A DNA stretch of 64,000 nucleotides from Vibrio sp. BS-M-Sm-2 (GCF_041504345.1 NZ_CP167894.1:1178001-1242000); one strand, 5' to 3'; positions 8,015 through 17,315 are shown, counted from the first letter of the stretch. Translations and numbers: made by a program. The notes: generated by a model not told the origin, from the sequence alone.

Positions 8015-8782
8015 GTGCTTGCTGTTCTTCGTATTATTTTGGCTACGGTGTTTATTATTTTCACCACTCTATGTGCTTTTGTTTACTGCTTGTTTAGCCC
8101 CAAGAACCCCAAGCATGTGTACGTTTTCTGTCGTTGGTTCAACCAACTCCAAAAGATCATCGGTGTAAAACTGGTACAGCGCGGCCTAGACAATGCCCCA
8201 ACGCCAGAGAACAGCGTCTACATATCTAACCACCAAAGCATATTGGACTTTGTGACCGATCCAGGAATGCTAAGACCACGCACTGTTTCATTGGGCAAAC
8301 GCGATTTGTTGTACGTGCCTTTCTTTGGCCTGCTGTATTGGATCACCGGTAACATCATGATTAACCGTGAAGACAAATCCAAAGCACGCGATACCATCAA
8401 GCAAGTGGCGGAAGCGATTCATCAGAGAGATCTGTCTGTTTGGGTTTACCCTGAAGGAACCCGTAGTAAAGGGCGTGGATTACTGCCATTCAAAACAGGC
8501 GCTTTCCGAATGGCGATTGAAGCCGGCGTGCCTATCACCCCGATGTGCACGAGCACCACGCACAATAAGATCGACTTTAATCGTGCCAATAATGGCATTG
8601 TGATCACCGAGATGCTGGAACCTATCGATGTATCCGGATACAAGCTTAGTGATGCAAGGGAGCTGGCCAATCGCTGTCACGCACTCATGGCAGAGAAAAT
8701 AGCAGAGCTTGATGCCGAAGTGGCTCGTTTAGCGGCGCAGCAAAACCCAGAGTTGGATTCAGACCGCTCTTCTACGAACTAA
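8015..8782 (+). CDS. plsC: 1-acyl-sn-glycerol-3-phosphate acyltransferase
   Basis: Transfers the second acyl chain onto lysophosphatidic acid to make phosphatidic acid, the precursor of membrane phospholipids, at the inner membrane. An N-terminal hydrophobic helix (residues 4-30) is followed by motif I NHQSILD (the H-x4-D catalytic pair), motif II around GNIMINR, motif III VYPEGTRSKGRG and motif IV VPITPM. The length (255) and the KNPKHV and LLPFKTGAF strings match PlsC closely. It starts with GTG six bases after a TAAGGAG ribosome binding site. It stands alone among neighbours. Confidence 0.93.
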   Translation: MLAVLRIILATVFIIFTTLCAFVYCLFSPKNPKHVYVFCRWFNQLQKIIGVKLVQRGLDNAPTPENSVYISNHQSILDFVTDPGMLRPRTVSLGKRDLLYVPFFGLLYWITGNIMINREDKSKARDTIKQVAEAIHQRDLSVWVYPEGTRSKGRGLLPFKTGAFRMAIEAGVPITPMCTSTTHNKIDFNRANNGIVITEMLEPIDVSGYKLSDARELANRCHALMAEKIAELDAEVARLAAQQNPELDSDRSSTN

Positions 8783-8929
8783 CTCACAACGAACCCACTG
8801 AGTCATCGCTCAGTTACTTAAAAAGATACTCAACGATCGCAACTCTCATTGTTCTTGTTTTACTTGCTGGCGCTTATCCGCAAAATAAAAACAGGCGTTA
8901 ACGGCTTTATAGAGCAATGGGAGTAAACG

Positions 8930-10314
8930 ATGGAAGTGATTCACCATGGCGGCAAACATACTGTCACCGGATCTTGTCACGAGTTAAGAGATTCAGGCCA
9001 AGCGGTGCTCATCGACTGTGGCCTTTTTCAAGGTTTAGATCTTCAAGGTAAAAAGCTTCAAGGTAAAAAGCTTCAAGGAGAAGATACCCGCCCTCTTGAT
9101 ATTGAATTTGAAACGTCCCACCTCAACGCTCTGCTGCTGACCCATACTCACATTGATCATATTGGTCGATTACCTTGGTTACTCGCCAGTGGGTTTAACC
9201 AACCGATTTATTGCACGCAAGCGACCGCTGAACTCGCCCCTTTAATGATTGAGGATGGTTTAAAACTGCAAGGGCTCAGCAATAAACAATCGAAGCTGAT
9301 ACTCAAAAAATTCATTCGTTAATGGCTCCCAAGCCTTACGGGGAATGGTTTCCAATCACATCTAAACAGCAAAACAACGGAAAGGATCATCATAGGCCAA
9401 ATACTCTGCATGCCCGTTTTCAACCCGCTGGGCACATCTTAGGTTCTGCCTATATCGAGATAAAATTACCAAGCCAAGAAGTAGTTGTGTTTTCTGGCGA
9501 CTTGGGCCCAAGTAACACACCACTGCTGCCCGATCCAAAACCACCACAACAGGCCGACTATCTGTTTATCGAATCCACTTATGGCGCCAGTACACATGAT
9601 GATATTGCAACACGAGCGCAGCGTCTTAAAGCGATCATTGATCGTTCACTACTCGATGGCGGTGTCATCCTAATTCCGGCCTTCAGTATCGGTCGAACAC
9701 AAGAGTTGCTATTTGATATCGAACACCTGATCTATGAGCATCAACTCAGCGCCGATATTCCTATCATCCTCGATTCTCCTATGGCAGAGAAAGTGACACG
9801 TTCCTATCGACGTTTTAAAGAACTCTGGGGACAAGAAGCAAAGCAACGGCTAGAACTGAAACGTCACCCACTTGCATTTGAGCAGTGCATTACGGTTGAT
9901 GGGCATAGAATGCACAAGAAAATCGTTAATCGCCTTAAGTCGACAGGTGAACCCGCGATTGTGGTTGCAGCTTCTGGAATGTGTCAGGGCGGCAGGATAA
10001 TGAACTACTTATCGGCTTTGCTTCCCGATATACGAACCGATGTAATTTTAGCGGGCTATCAAGCGCAAGGGACGCTCGGACGAGAGTTGCAACAAGGTGA
10101 AATGCAGGTTTCAATCGACAACAAACAAGTGGAAGTGAATGCTCAAATTCATGGCATGTCTGGCTACTCGGCTCACGCCGATAAAGAGGATCTCTATCGA
10201 TTTATAGAGGGCATCGCGACTCCACCGAAAAAGGTGCATTTGATTCACGGCGAACCAAACACTCAGTCTGACTTCACTAAAGAATTGCAGGTGCGAGGGT
10301 TCGTGGTTGTTTGA
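8930..10314 (+). pseudogene. MBL-fold/beta-CASP RNase-like gene split by a -1 frameshift
   Basis: One gene of the CPSF/RNase J-type metallo-beta-lactamase family, broken in two. The first part (8930-9322) holds VTGSCHEL and the metal motif THTHIDHIG; the second (9322-10314) holds GHILGSAYI, the FSGDLG Asp, ESTYG, PAFSIGRTQELLF, SGMCQGGR, HGMSGYSAHAD and HGEP. Neither half alone has a full metal site. The break is at a run of six A (9305-9310): one more A would join the frames as LKKIHSLMAPKPYGEWF. The stop and an ATG overlap as TAATG, so the second half could restart, but would lack the HxHxDH motif. An indel in the A run or a sequencing error is the simplest cause. The second part remains fully open for 330 codons, so the break looks recent. 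Confidence 0.85.
9041..9079 (+). repeat. 15-base in-frame tandem repeat
   Basis: CTTCAAGGTAAAAAG occurs twice in a row (9041-9055 and 9056-9070), then its first nine bases again. It encodes LQGKK-LQGKK-LQG, an insertion just after the GLFQG motif of the MBL-fold gene. The repeat keeps frame, so it does not cause the break further on. Confidence 0.85.
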
Positions 10315-10770
10315 AACAGGCATCAAATTAGCAACTTTCACTAGGTAAACATGAAAGCCTTAATTATCGAACTTTCAAAAATCACAATCTCTTAGGCCTG
10401 CTAGTTCATACGATAGAGGTGATATATTCCAACCTACTTATCCCACCACTCCTATATCAGCCGTTCATGCTAAGCGGCTTTAATCGTTATTTTTCGCAAT
10501 TTCGTTTCTTATGCGCACCTCAAATTCCCCCTTTTTGTATTAATCACTATTTATTCACTTTGCAAAACACCACAGAGCAAAACTAGTTGCATATCAAGTT
10601 AAATGGAATGATTATAGAATTAGCACTAAGCATTAACAAACGCCCTCTATAACTTGCTTTATGTCACAGTAATCCTAATGAGCAGTTAAATAATTTAACA
10701 CTTGGGTTACAAGTGAAGTATTGTGTTGTTCGAAAAACAATCATAAGTAAAACTAACAGGGAAAATACTC
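10315..10770. other. Long intergenic region upstream of the AGCS symporter
   Basis: No open frame in these 456 bases looks coding. A weak hairpin (AGCCG with CGGCT, 10459-10479) followed by TTTAAT could end the upstream transcript. The rest is AT-rich and should contain the symporter promoter. I looked for a glycine riboswitch, known before AGCS genes in Vibrio, and did not see its conserved core. Confidence 0.4.
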
Positions 10771-12318
10771 ATGCAGTCATTCGTTGATTTTTTGAATGGA
10801 ATAATCTGGAGCCCAGTACTTATCTACCTATGTTTAGGTGCAGGTTTGTTCTACTCCATCATGACTCGATTTGTTCAAATCCGTCACTTCTTTGAAATGT
10901 GGCGCTTGCTACTATCGGGTAAAAGCTCATCAAAAGGCATCTCGTCTTTTCAAGCTCTAGCCGTTTCGCTATCTGGCCGTGTAGGTACAGGTAACATTGC
11001 AGGTGTTGCTGCCGCTATAGGTTTCGGTGGCCCAGGTGCAGTATTCTGGATGTGGGTTGTAGCCTTCTTTGGCGCTGCGACTGCTTATGCAGAATCTACG
11101 CTAGCGCAAATCTACAAAGAAGAAGACGAAGGCCAGTTCCGTGGTGGTCCGGCTTACTACATTGAAAAAGCAATGGGTCAGAAGTGGTACGCATGGATCT
11201 TCGCAATCGCGACTATTTTTGCATGTGGTATTTTGCTTCCAGGTGTTCAGTCAAACAGTATTGGTAATGCTGTAGAAGCTGCATTTGGCTCAGGTGATAT
11301 GATTGAAACAGCTGTCGGTACATTCAGTTTCGCTAAAATTTTCACCGGTACTGTTGTTGCTATCATCCTTGCTTTCATCATCTTTGGTGGTGTTAAACGT
11401 ATTGCGAACTTCACACAGATCGTTGTGCCTTTCATGGCATTGGCTTACATCATTATCGCGTTCGTTATCATTCTGCTAAACATCAGCCAAGTGCCAACTG
11501 TTTTCGCAATGATTATTGGTGATGCATTCACACCTATGGCAGGCTTCGGTGCTGCAATTGGTTGGGGTGTTAAGCGTGGTGTTTACTCAAACGAAGCGGG
11601 TCAAGGTACTGGTCCTCACGCGGCAGCGGCTGCAAGTGTTGATCACCCAGCTCAGCAAGGTTTGGTACAAGCATTCTCTATCTACATCGATACTCTTCTA
11701 GTATGTTCTGCTACAGCGTTCATGATCATCATCACTGGTGCATACAACGTTCACGGCGGCGCTGAGGGGGTATTCCTTGTTCAGAATCTAGCAGCAAACA
11801 TCGGTGCGAATGGTCCTGTATTTACACAGCTTGCTATTGAAAGTGCACTACCAGGCATTGGTAAGCCATTCATCGCATTTGCTCTGTTCTTCTTCGCATT
11901 TACAACGATTCTTGCTTACTACTACATCGCAGAAACGAATATTGCTTACCTACGTCGTACCATCAAGATCCCTGGCATGATGTTCGTACTTAAGCTTGTT
12001 CTTATCACTGCGGTTTTCTATGGCACAGTTAAAACAGCGAACCTTGCATGGGCAATGGGTGATGTTGGCGTTGGCTTGATGGCATGGTTAAACATCGTGG
12101 GTATTCTGATCATCTTCTTCATGTCTAAGCCTGCGCTTAAAGCTCTAGCTGACTACGAAGAACAGCAGAAACAAGGCGTAACTGAGTACACATTCAACCC
12201 TGTAAAACTAGGCATTAAAGGTGCAACTTACTGGGAAGAGAAGTACAAACGTAAAACAGGCAAGTCTCCTGAAGCAGAAGCTACAGACACTAAACCTGTA
12301 GAGCAACCTTCAGCTTAA
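10771..12318 (+). CDS. Sodium:alanine/glycine symporter (AGCS family)
   Basis: Inner-membrane secondary transporter importing alanine or glycine with sodium. The 515 residues contain about ten hydrophobic segments and the family strings FQALAVSLSGRVGTGNIAGVAAAIGFGGPGA (residues about 60-90), a GVKRI segment and GVKRGVYSNEAGQGTGPHAAAAA, which holds the substrate-site region. The C-terminal tail is long, charged and cytosolic. Codons are biased toward those of highly expressed genes. The ATG at 10771 is preceded by AACAGGGAAAATACTC, an acceptable binding site. It is a single-gene unit with its own terminator. Alanine versus glycine preference cannot be decided from sequence. Confidence 0.92.
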   Translation: MQSFVDFLNGIIWSPVLIYLCLGAGLFYSIMTRFVQIRHFFEMWRLLLSGKSSSKGISSFQALAVSLSGRVGTGNIAGVAAAIGFGGPGAVFWMWVVAFFGAATAYAESTLAQIYKEEDEGQFRGGPAYYIEKAMGQKWYAWIFAIATIFACGILLPGVQSNSIGNAVEAAFGSGDMIETAVGTFSFAKIFTGTVVAIILAFIIFGGVKRIANFTQIVVPFMALAYIIIAFVIILLNISQVPTVFAMIIGDAFTPMAGFGAAIGWGVKRGVYSNEAGQGTGPHAAAAASVDHPAQQGLVQAFSIYIDTLLVCSATAFMIIITGAYNVHGGAEGVFLVQNLAANIGANGPVFTQLAIESALPGIGKPFIAFALFFFAFTTILAYYYIAETNIAYLRRTIKIPGMMFVLKLVLITAVFYGTVKTANLAWAMGDVGVGLMAWLNIVGILIIFFMSKPALKALADYEEQQKQGVTEYTFNPVKLGIKGATYWEEKYKRKTGKSPEAEATDTKPVEQPSA

Positions 12319-12372
12319 GCTTTCCTTAGCAAATAGATCGCTTTGACAAATAGCGCTATTCATAACGCATAA

Positions 12373-12410
12373 AAAAGGGGTTAGCCATTTCGGCTAACCC
12401 CTTTTGTTTT
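12373..12410. terminator. Bidirectional intrinsic terminator
   Basis: A 14-base-pair perfect stem (AAAAGGGGTTAGCC with GGCTAACCCCTTTT) and a five-base loop, with T-rich tails on both strands. It serves the AGCS gene from the left and satP from the right. Confidence 0.9.
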
Positions 12411-12463
12411 ATTCATAACCAATAAACGGCTTATAACAAACTAACTGTTCCCGAGTTGGAGTA

Positions 12464-13057
12464 TTAAGCAGCGATTTCTTGTGTTGCCATTTGAGGTGCT
12501 TTCTTCTCACCGATAGGCAGTACTGTACGGCCGTATTCGTTGTTGATTACTTGTGCCATTGCAAAGTAGATAGCTGAAGCACCACAGAAGATACCTTCAA
12601 AACCAGCGATAGTGCCGATCAGTGAGCTGCCAGTGAAATCACGAGCTGCAAGTAGGAAGAACAAGATAGTCAGTGAGCCGAATACTACTTGCTTCGCAAC
12701 TGGGTAGCATAGAGAACCGATGAACATAAAGCCTGTGAAGATGCCCCATAGTAGTAGGTACCAACCCATGAATGCAGCAGGGCTTGCAGGAAGGCCCATG
12801 TAAGGCATCACGATTAAACCAACCAAAGACAACCAGAATAGGCCGTAAGAAGTAAACGCAGTTGTACCGAACGTGTCACCACGTTTGAAACACATTGTGC
12901 CCACGATAACTTGGCTCAAACCACCGTAAAAAATACCCATAGCAAGAATCATTGAATCGATTGGAAAGAAACCTGCGTTGTGGATATTAAGAAGAATAGT
13001 GGTCATACCGAAACCCATTAAGCCTAGTGGCGCTGGGTTAGCTAGTTTGGTCGACAT
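12464..13057 (-). CDS. satP: Acetate/succinate transporter (GPR1/FUN34/YaaH family)
   Basis: A 197-residue membrane protein with six hydrophobic segments that imports acetate (and succinate in E. coli) with protons. The family signature [14 protein letters not shown] is at residues 7-20, and [13 protein letters not shown] and the later [15 protein letters not shown] are also typical. It faces the AGCS symporter across a shared terminator and has a repeat-rich intergenic region behind it, so it is probably monocistronic. Confidence 0.9.
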   Translation of the reverse strand: MSTKLANPAPLGLMGFGMTTILLNIHNAGFFPIDSMILAMGIFYGGLSQVIVGTMCFKRGDTFGTTAFTSYGLFWLSLVGLIVMPYMGLPASPAAFMGWYLLLWGIFTGFMFIGSLCYPVAKQVVFGSLTILFFLLAARDFTGSSLIGTIAGFEGIFCGASAIYFAMAQVINNEYGRTVLPIGEKKAPQMATQEIAA

Positions 13058-13264
13058 TGCGAATTTACCTTATTAAAGTGGTTGATTAAAAAAATCGATA
13101 AAATTTGTAAGAAAATTTTAATCTATAAACCGCTCAACTAGGTAATCCAGTTATCGAAAACTAAGATTGTATAAATGATCCTATGGAAAATTAGTTTCAT
13201 AACAACACCAATCAATTCATAGAAACTATAAGTAAACAAATTCCCTGTCACGCTATAAAAAAGA

Positions 13265-13320
13265 TGCGAGTAACGAGATACGGGATGCGAAAAGAGTCTG
13301 TAGATTCGAGTAAGCGGGAT
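13265..13320 (+). repeat. Intergenic direct repeat, copy A
   Basis: A 56-base unit beginning TGCGAGTAACGAGATACGGG. It matches copy B (13369-13424) at 47 of 56 positions with no gaps. No protein-coding character is visible. Confidence 0.8.
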
Positions 13321-13368
13321 AAGAGGAGCGTATTGAGATTGAAATAAGTGATATGCATATGAAAAAGG

Positions 13369-13424
13369 TGCGGGTAACGAGATACGAGACACGAAAAGAG
13401 TCTTTAGATTTGAGTATGCGAGAC
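13369..13424 (+). repeat. Intergenic direct repeat, copy B
   Basis: Second copy of the 56-base unit, beginning TGCGGGTAACGAGATACGAG. Its start, read on the other strand, also resembles parts of the two 43-base units at 13450 and 13654. Confidence 0.8.
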
Positions 13425-13449
13425 TGCTTAATAGCAAGCTTAGACAATA

Positions 13450-13492
13450 GAGAGCGAGCTCTTCGATACTCGTTTACTCACATCCCGTACCT
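13450..13492 (-). repeat. Intergenic repeat, copy C (inverted relative to A and B)
   Basis: A 43-base unit starting GAGAGCGAGCTCTTCG and ending in CATCCCGTACCT. Its reverse complement carries the GGGATG and CGAGTA words of copies A and B, and it matches copy D at 39 of 43 positions. Confidence 0.75.
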
Positions 13493-13501
13493 AGCTCTCA
13501 G

Positions 13502-13616
13502 TCGTCATTCCAGAATCGAGGAACGAGGTACCTGGAATCTCCTCTTCGATATAAGCACGTTTGGCGCACTAAAGAGATTCCCTATCACGTTCGTCCCTCA
13601 CTGTGGGGAATGACGA
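13502..13616. repeat. 115-base element with inverted ends TCGTCATTCC/GGAATGACGA
   Basis: The ends are perfect 10-base inverted repeats. Inside are further GAATC, GGAATCTCC and GAGATTCCC words in both orientations, so it could fold as a long imperfect hairpin. Its right third is related to the sequence at 46101-46141. It has no coding potential and looks like a non-autonomous dispersed repeat. Confidence 0.75.
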
Positions 13617-13653
13617 GGATTACTTAGGTTCGAGTAAGTGAGATGAAGAACAA

Positions 13654-13696
13654 GAGAGCGAGCTTTTCGTTACTCGTTTACTCGCATCCCGTATCT
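13654..13696 (-). repeat. Intergenic repeat, copy D
   Basis: A 43-base unit starting GAGAGCGAGCTTTTCG, 39 of 43 identical to copy C. The two flank the 115-base element, which suggests that it inserted into, or moved together with, the smaller repeat. Confidence 0.75.
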
Positions 13697-13719
13697 ATTC
13701 ACTCACCCGTCATCTTAAA

Positions 13720-15270
13720 CTACGCTTGTTGAGCTTTAGATTCAGAGACTTGAGATTGCACCTCTGATTGAGCATGCTTACTTGCATCACGCTTGGCCAG
13801 CAGCGTTACAACAACCAACTGAGCGACAAGCGCACCTAACACAACCAACGAACTTCCAGTAAAACCAGCCACTACGAAACTCACTAAAGCGATAGAACCA
13901 TTCATCAATGCGTAAGGCAGTTGTGTCTTAAAGTGTTCAAACTGATCACACCCAGATCCTGTTGAAGAAAGAATCGTTGTTTCTGAGATCGGTGAGCAAT
14001 GGTCACCAAACAAACCACCAGACAACACTGCACCAATTGCGACAAGTAGCGGTGCGTCAATCGCAATCGCGGTTGGAATAACCAGTGGCATCATAATCGC
14101 GAAGGTTCCCCATGAAGAGCCCGTTGCGAATGAGATAATGGCAGACAGTAGAAACGCGACCGCAGGCACTAACCAGTAAGGGAAACCACTCTGCGCTTGT
14201 TCTGCAATATAAGCCGCCGCACCTAACTCTTTACCAATCGTGCTTAATGCCCACGCCAGTACCAAAATAATCGCAACCGGCATCATGTTGCCCATGCCTT
14301 TTAGGTACACAGAAACACCATCCGACAGCTTTCTCACTCCGTAGTAAGCCATCAGCGAGATCAAGGTAATCGCAGCAAAGAAATAAGCCGAAGACAGCGC
14401 TGCTCTGAATGATGAGCCTGCGACCTTTTGAAATGGGAAGCCTTGTGGAACCAACATGGCACACAACACTATAAGCATCACTAACAACGGAGCCCAAACA
14501 AAAGAGGCCTTTGCATTTTTATGCGAGAAAGGATTAAGTGATTCGCTATTCACGCCAGAATTAATTCCCGCTTGGCAATCACGTTCAGCTTTTGCCATTG
14601 GTCCGAAGTCTAAACCTTTAACAGAAACCAAAGGAACAATGAAAATCGCTAAGAATGCGTAGAACTGGAAAGGAATCGCACCGATAAAGGCATCCCAGTC
14701 AGACATATTGACATTCAAGGCGGTAAACTCTTTTTGAATCAGACTCATGATGTAAACGCCCCACCCGATAAAAGGGATAAGAATCGCGACAGGTGATGAT
14801 GTTGAGTCGATGATAAATGCTAGCTTCTGTCTTGAAAGTTTTAGTTTATCGAAAAGGGGACGAAAGACAGGACCAACAATTAACGGAGTACCTAAGTCAG
14901 AGAAAAATATCACGATTCCCCCAAACCATGCTGAGATTTGAGCTTGGCATTTATTGCTGACCCATTGGGTAACACGCTTGGCAAACGCAACACCACCACC
15001 CGACTTCTCCATCAAAGCAACAAAGCCACCGATGAACACCAACAGCATGATCACACCTGCGTTATAGCTGTCGGTAAGTTGAGGGACTAAGTAACCTTTC
15101 ACCATGGTACCAAACGTATCAAGCGGGTTAAGTTCGCTAAACAAACCAGTGAGCATTGCCACACCACTCAGCACGCCTGCAAATAGGCCTATCACTACAT
15201 TCCTTGTCGCCAACGACAACACCAAAGTAATCACAATGGGGATGAGTGACGTGATATCTGTCTGTTCCAT
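13720..15270 (-). CDS. nhaC: Na+/H+ antiporter, NhaC family
   Basis: A 516-residue polytopic inner-membrane protein expected to exchange sodium for protons, or organic acids or amino acids in some members of this family. It has about eleven hydrophobic segments. Typical strings are FIGGFVALMEKSGG, FFSDLGTPLIVGPVFRPLFDKLKLSRQKLAFIIDSTSSPVA (here residues about 125-165) and, late, SFATGSSWGTFAIMMPL and GGLFGDHCSPISETTILSS. These match NhaC-type antiporters well. The C-terminus is a polar Gln/Ser tail. It stands alone, with repeats downstream and the chitinase terminator upstream. Substrate is a family inference. Confidence 0.85.
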   Translation of the reverse strand: MEQTDITSLIPIVITLVLSLATRNVVIGLFAGVLSGVAMLTGLFSELNPLDTFGTMVKGYLVPQLTDSYNAGVIMLLVFIGGFVALMEKSGGGVAFAKRVTQWVSNKCQAQISAWFGGIVIFFSDLGTPLIVGPVFRPLFDKLKLSRQKLAFIIDSTSSPVAILIPFIGWGVYIMSLIQKEFTALNVNMSDWDAFIGAIPFQFYAFLAIFIVPLVSVKGLDFGPMAKAERDCQAGINSGVNSESLNPFSHKNAKASFVWAPLLVMLIVLCAMLVPQGFPFQKVAGSSFRAALSSAYFFAAITLISLMAYYGVRKLSDGVSVYLKGMGNMMPVAIILVLAWALSTIGKELGAAAYIAEQAQSGFPYWLVPAVAFLLSAIISFATGSSWGTFAIMMPLVIPTAIAIDAPLLVAIGAVLSGGLFGDHCSPISETTILSSTGSGCDQFEHFKTQLPYALMNGSIALVSFVVAGFTGSSLVVLGALVAQLVVVTLLAKRDASKHAQSEVQSQVSESKAQQA

Positions 15271-15442
15271 AGGTACACCTTAACCCTAAAATAAAAGAAT
15301 AAATATAAATTAAATTTGAATATAAATTCACAACCATCATTTGTACAGGACTTTATTCTCTAACTGGATAATTAGTCTTTAAATACGCTTTAACATAGCC
15401 TAATAGACCAGTCGACCTTCCTAGGCCACCAAGTTCGAAACG

Positions 15443-15470
15443 AAAAAAAACCGAAAGTAAAAACTTTCGG
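15443..15470 (-). terminator. Intrinsic terminator of the chitinase gene
   Basis: Arms CCGAAAGT and ACTTTCGG around AAAA, followed on the minus strand by eight T residues. It lies 75 bases past the chitinase stop. Confidence 0.85.
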
Positions 15471-15544
15471 CTTTTAATTATTTATATCGCTACAGTCGTA
15501 ATATTGAACTCGTCATTTAAACCGCCTTTTCGGTATTCAGACTA

Positions 15545-17257
15545 TCAATTACAACTGATTTCATCCCAGAACCAATTCGACTGAACAGGACTCTCCCAAA
15601 CACCCGGAGCATTTTTAGCCAAGAAGCACTTACCGTTATGTGTCACCTTGTCACCGTTACTCACTTGGCTAACGCCCGCTTCCCATGTGATAAACACCGA
15701 CGGGTCAACAACGACAGGTGGCTCGGTAACAGGCGGGTCAACTGGTGTTGGCTCTACCGGATCAGGATCAACAGGAGCTGGGTCGACTGGCGCAGGATCA
15801 GTCACTACCGGTGGTGTTGGCTCACCCGCCACTAATTTCCAAGGGCCGCCATTGGCAGGGTCATCCCCTTGTGTCCACCATTTCGCTTCGTAGGTTGCAC
15901 CATTGTGAGTCACTTGGTCGCCCGCATTGTAAACCTTAGTCGCGTTCCAACCATTGCCACCCGGATCGGTTCCTGGGTCTACCGGATCAAGCTTATCGAC
16001 CACCTTCACTTCAGGCCAGCTTGCATGAGATCCATAGAAGTTGGTCACACACTTCTCGTAATCGCCAGCAACCAGAGCTGAATAAGCCGTTTGGAATCCA
16101 ACAAGCTCACATTCAAATGAATATCCTTCAGGGCGGTCTGCGTAGTATTTCCAGTTACCATCCCAGTTGGTGTACAGCACATCTGTTGCGCCGTTGAGGT
16201 TCAAGCTTCCGTATGGAGTTTGCTGCCAACAAGTATTCGCTTCATCAGCTTCTACAGGAATTTCATAGTGCGCCGCGAGCCCTTCCCAGTAACGAATGCG
16301 GTTAACTGGTTGGCCTTTGTCTTTATTCTGTTCACCACACTCAATACCACCGTTGATCACATTGATTGTGGTACCAAAGCCATAACCAATACCCGCATCC
16401 AGTTCACGTTGAGATGGCGTCCATGTACGGTCAATCACATGAAGCATAGCTGGCTTAGGCGCTTGTGGGGTTAAGAAGAACCAAATAGCAGAAGCCAAGT
16501 TCAACCAAGAATCCGCCACTAAGCCCGGATTATTGAGAAGCACGGTTGCGTCACCATCGAACATCACTTCCGAGAATGCACCGTAATTAAAGTGGTAAGA
16601 AAGCTGTTTAGCACCACGACCGAAGTAGCCCTGCCCCGCGGCGCATGGCCAGCGTGCATTTTGCCAATCGTTCTGGCCACAACCTGTTGTGTAGCCTTCT
16701 TGCCCTTCAGACCACCCCATTTCACGAACATGCACCAGCGCTTGCTGCCACTCTTCAAGAGCTAATGGGTTATCAGAAGTGTTGTCTATTGCAATGTGAC
16801 CGCCCGTCTCTTGAGAGAAGTGGGCAAAAGCGGTGATGATGGATTTCTTACAGATGGCATCAGAATCACGGCCATCGGTGTACTCCCCACAGAAGGCTGG
16901 GAATTTACCAATCGCACGTAAGAAACGAGTGTATGTGTATTCTGGCGCAGCCATTTGAGTGAGGAAGTCCCATTCAGATTGGGGGAATACACGCTCAACC
17001 CGTTTTACGTTTTCAGGGTTAGAAGGTGAACCGGGTGCAATCGCTTCAACGATAGTGTTCGAACGAGTTTGTAATGCTTGTGACCAGATCGCGTACATAG
17101 GATCCGAGGTTTTCGCTTGTTCAGCAGCTTGTAATGCCGACTTTTCAACAAGGTAACCACTCGGGTTTTGCGGATCAGGTTGAATGTTCAAAGACGCATG
17201 ACTTTGTGCTGCCAAAGTGCAGCCCAGTACTGTCGCCAAATATTTGATTTTTAACAT
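15545..17257 (-). CDS. Secreted GH19 chitinase with two chitin-binding modules
   Basis: Hydrolyses chitin outside the cell. Layout of the 570 residues: signal peptide 1-21 (ending SHA), a helical N-terminal extension, a GH19 catalytic domain from about 80 to 400 (FAHFSQETGGH with the likely acid Glu, and GQGYFGRGAKQLSYHFNYG), a first CBM5/12-type module (NATKVYNAGDQVTHNGATYE, then WWTQGDDP) around 435-475, a Pro/Asp-rich linker of repeated DPAPVDP-like units, and a second module (VSNGDKVTHNGKCFLAK) at the end. The first catalytic Glu sits in SQET, where plant enzymes have SHET. The gene is monocistronic. Chitin use is a Vibrio hallmark. Confidence 0.9.
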   Translation of the reverse strand: MLKIKYLATVLGCTLAAQSHASLNIQPDPQNPSGYLVEKSALQAAEQAKTSDPMYAIWSQALQTRSNTIVEAIAPGSPSNPENVKRVERVFPQSEWDFLTQMAAPEYTYTRFLRAIGKFPAFCGEYTDGRDSDAICKKSIITAFAHFSQETGGHIAIDNTSDNPLALEEWQQALVHVREMGWSEGQEGYTTGCGQNDWQNARWPCAAGQGYFGRGAKQLSYHFNYGAFSEVMFDGDATVLLNNPGLVADSWLNLASAIWFFLTPQAPKPAMLHVIDRTWTPSQRELDAGIGYGFGTTINVINGGIECGEQNKDKGQPVNRIRYWEGLAAHYEIPVEADEANTCWQQTPYGSLNLNGATDVLYTNWDGNWKYYADRPEGYSFECELVGFQTAYSALVAGDYEKCVTNFYGSHASWPEVKVVDKLDPVDPGTDPGGNGWNATKVYNAGDQVTHNGATYEAKWWTQGDDPANGGPWKLVAGEPTPPVVTDPAPVDPAPVDPDPVEPTPVDPPVTEPPVVVDPSVFITWEAGVSQVSNGDKVTHNGKCFLAKNAPGVWESPVQSNWFWDEISCN

Positions 17258-17303
17258 GATGGATTCTCTTATCTGTCCTTAATAAGTCCATCAAAGAGTA
17301 TGC

Positions 17304-17315
17304 TTCACATGTGAA
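17304..17315. promoter_or_regulatory. Perfect palindrome TTCACATGTGAA upstream of the chitinase gene
   Basis: A 12-base perfect palindrome 47 bases before the chitinase start codon. The position suits a regulator site near the promoter or in the leader. It is not a standard CRP site (the half-sites point the wrong way), and the regulator is unknown. Confidence 0.4.

Noticed and set aside
9305-9322. Programmed -1 frameshift or transcriptional slippage in the MBL/beta-CASP gene
   Set aside because: The zero-frame codons are CTC AAA AAA TTC, so the heptamer is C AAA AAA, not the efficient A AAA AAG or A AAA AAA; six A are short for polymerase slippage. An indel is simpler. Not excluded by sequence alone.
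10315-10770. Glycine riboswitch upstream of the AGCS symporter
   Set aside because: Such riboswitches are known before AGCS genes in Vibrio, but no conserved glycine-aptamer core is visible in these 456 bases.
13138-13613. Open frames over the intergenic repeats near 13138-13613
   Set aside because: They read through repeat sequence with low complexity, lack ribosome binding sites and encode no recognisable domain.
15638-15939. Plus-strand frames opposite the chitinase linker
   Set aside because: They are shadows of the Pro/Asp-rich repeat linker on the minus strand.
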